NCBI GenBank assembly: GCA_023375675.1
Contig: JALQBC010000012.1
Span: forward strand, 372,001-436,000
Length of the DNA stretch: 64,000 bases
Direction of reading: 5' to 3'
Source of the DNA: Cytospora piceicola
Taxonomy: Eukaryota; Ascomycota; Sordariomycetes; Diaporthales; Cytosporaceae
Position numbers and translations under genes: made by a program. The notes below the pieces were generated by a model. The model worked only from the letters and a program-made list of their open reading frames with translations. It did not search any database and was not told the DNA's origin. This document shows positions 61,998 through 64,000 of the stretch, one piece after another; the stretch's first letter is position 1; each line of letters starts with the position of its first letter.

Positions 61998-63415
61998 GCA
62001 GTCGCTGGAGAATCAAACCCTGGTTGGGTCGACCTTTTGGCCGCATCCCTGGTAGTGTGCATGGTGTGTATGGTGTGCGTACCTGATGTTCCTTGTGCCG
62101 TACCTCGAGGGACTGTGACATGTTATGGACTTTGCCAGGCTTGCGTGCTTCACAAGGCAACTTACCCGGGGGATCGACCCTTGGCTATGCCGGAAGCTTG
62201 GCATAGCACCCGGGTACCGTACCACGAAGGCCCCTTTGCTCCGAGCCGTCAGGCGATCCTGGTCTGCTGTACCACCCCAGACACCGTTCCGATGCAGCTA
62301 CACGTCGTCATGAGACACGTTGGGTAGCAACTATCGTTGATGAGAGGGTGTGTAGAAGCAGGACTCGAATGGAAACACGTCCGGGGACCGGACATGCAGA
62401 CGGGTTGCAATGCGGGTAACGCGATCGATAGTGGAAATAATACTGAGGACGTGAACAAATGATACCAAAACTCCAGTGCGGATGTATGTATTCCGTACAT
62501 GAGGTCATATCACATGCCACATCTGGACCGAAGCTTGGCTATAACTACCTAGGTACTCAAGTAGACAAAGTTCTACTTACAGAAAGTTGTAAGATGCATG
62601 CAAGCAACAACAGGCACACTGCAGAGATAGTTAGCTTCCCCGAACTCATGCATCAATGTTATACATGATGCGCTTCTCGACGAAACGTTACCTGCAGAGT
62701 ATATCACATTACTGGATCGAGACTGTGGAGCTTCAAGTATATAAGATTGGCCTTGACCGGCCGCGGATCACCGGTCCGGAGCACATTATCTAGATGGGCC
62801 TGAGGAGGAGGCGGGGTGTGTGAGAGATTCATAAACGGTTTCCAACGACTTTAGATCGGTCAGATTCACAAAGGTACATATGTGTACCGAGGTGCCTAGT
62901 CACGCTTTTGAGTGATACAACGTTGACGGATCCAGAGCTGGCCGAGAAAGTCTTGTGAAACCATGCCGGGATGGACTGTGAACATTACACGTTTTGCTTG
63001 TGAATTGTTTGGCAAGTCTCGAGGGAGAGAATAATTCCGAGCTCTTGGCAATGACAAAGTATGATTGAATTCATATCAACAAAAAAGCAATCGCTGTATA
63101 TCCTGCAGAGATATAATATCTAGTGAACGCCGCTGGTATTGATGTTGGCGTGTGTGAAGGGTGTAGTGTGTGTGGCCTTGCAGCCGTGGCCAATCCGTAA
63201 ATTGCGTCTTCCCAATCAAGTTGCTGAAACCCAAGGCCTTCCTTTCTTTCCTTTTTCGCCTCCTCCTCAATGCGCCAGAAAAACAAATACTAAGAATAAA
63301 AATATAGCAACTCAAACCAAAACAAAGAGGCACAAACGCAAGTTCGGGAGACCGTAACCATCATAAAGCTGTGTAGCGAAGCAAGAGAATACGTGTGTCA
63401 TGACAGGAGAGGCCA
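61998..63415. other. convergent spacer between BCKDH-E2 and gluconokinase
   Basis: About 1.4 kb with no gene that I can support. CCTAGGTA lies at 62548-62555. Confidence 0.45.
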
Positions 63416-64000
63416 TCATGCGGCGTCCTCGGCCAGCTCCGCGACGACCCGGTCCAGGGCGTCCCGGCTGACCTCGCCGACCGAGCCGCTGACGTCGAGG
63501 CTGATGACGTCCCTCTCCTCGGCGGTCGGGGGCTCGAGGATGGCGAACTGGCTGTGGACCATCTTCTCGCCCATGTAGTGGCCCTTGCGCTCGGCCACCC
63601 GCCGCAGCAGGACGGCCTCGGGGGCGTGCAGGTAGATGAAGTGGAGCTGGAGGCCCGGGGAGAAGTAGGGCGCCACGCGGATGACGTCCCGGTACTTGCG
63701 CTTGAGCGCCGAGCACGTCACCACGACGCCCTCGTTGCCCAGGTCGAGCTGCTTCAGCGCCTCCTCGCGCAGCCGCGTGAGCCAGTCCCAGCGGTCGGCG
63801 TCTGTGAGCGGGATGCCGTTGCTCATCTTCTCGACGTTGGCTATTGGGTGGAACTGCGAGGTCGTGTTAGAGGGATCATGGGAGGTAAAGTGACTTGGTG
63901 GAATGAGAGAATATAAATGTGGGGTGGAGGGGGGGTGTAAGTGCGGAGAAAGAGAAAAAAGAACGTACCTCGTCGCCTTCTATGTAGGGCATGTTGAGAG
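63416..64000 (-). CDS. gluconokinase, 5' end cut by window edge
   Basis: Two exons are visible on the minus strand, 64000-63969 (incomplete) and 63853-63416, separated by a 115-nt intron. The enzyme phosphorylates gluconate to 6-phosphogluconate, feeding the pentose phosphate pathway. The splice joins YIEGDE to FHPIANVEKMSNGIPLTD, the substrate-binding segment of the GntK family. Then DADRWDWL, VVVTCSALKRKYRDVIR (the CSALKRxYRD signature), FIYLHAPEAVLLRRV and RKGHYMGEKMVHSQFAILEPP with the conserved HSQ and LE(P) residues. The P-loop exon lies beyond the right edge, so start and total length are unknown. The visible part ends ELAEDAA. Confidence 0.93.

Overview
The window looks like nuclear DNA of a filamentous ascomycete, probably a Sordariomycete, although the species cannot be named from the sequence alone. 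Most protein genes are interrupted by short introns of about 53-200 nt, with GT-AG ends and CTAAC/CTGAC branch-like boxes. Long gene-poor spacers separate them. The gene set is fungal: stand-alone ADE8, an Hsp30-type small heat-shock protein, Stt4, Pre7, Gos1, Atp10 and Ppe1. All exon boundaries below were read by hand from splice signals, reading frame and conserved motifs.

Layout. 0-5 kb: an MLH2-type MutL homologue and an orphan gene (both minus). 5.7-12.5 kb: lumazine synthase (plus), a 944-residue disordered protein (minus) and its long upstream region. 12.55-13.94 kb: a complete Tc1/mariner-type transposon with terminal inverted repeats, a TA target duplication and an intact transposase of one intron. 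17-22 kb: ADE8 with an 11-nt microexon, then a Mn-type cation diffusion facilitator. 22.5-30 kb: six-exon STT4 (minus), divergent from proteasome subunit PRE7 (plus). 30-36.9 kb: a gene desert rich in a palindromic TACCTAGGTA-like motif and CRE-like sites. 36.9-42 kb: an RRM-YTH RNA-binding protein and an Hsp30 gene with heat-shock elements and a TATA box. 42.7-50.3 kb: a beta-hydroxyacid dehydrogenase (minus), an AT-rich spacer, DUS2, PPE1 and a small SVIP-like protein (minus). 51.4-54 kb: a C2H2 regulator with a Cys-rich segment, resembling Zap1/ZafA. 56.2-62 kb: RPL35 (minus), GOS1 (plus), ATP10 (minus) and branched-chain keto acid dehydrogenase E2 (plus). The right edge cuts a gluconokinase gene.

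There is no operon logic and no secondary-metabolite cluster; the genes are mainly housekeeping. Several are arranged head to head (STT4/PRE7, RPL35/GOS1, ATP10/BCKDH-E2, SVIP-like/C2H2 regulator), so their spacers must hold two promoters each. Points most worth checking are the ADE8 microexon, the apparently intact DD38E transposon, the VIM motif of the SVIP-like protein, the two in-frame starts of Hsp30, the recurrent intergenic palindrome and a perfect 13-bp hairpin at 15.3 kb.
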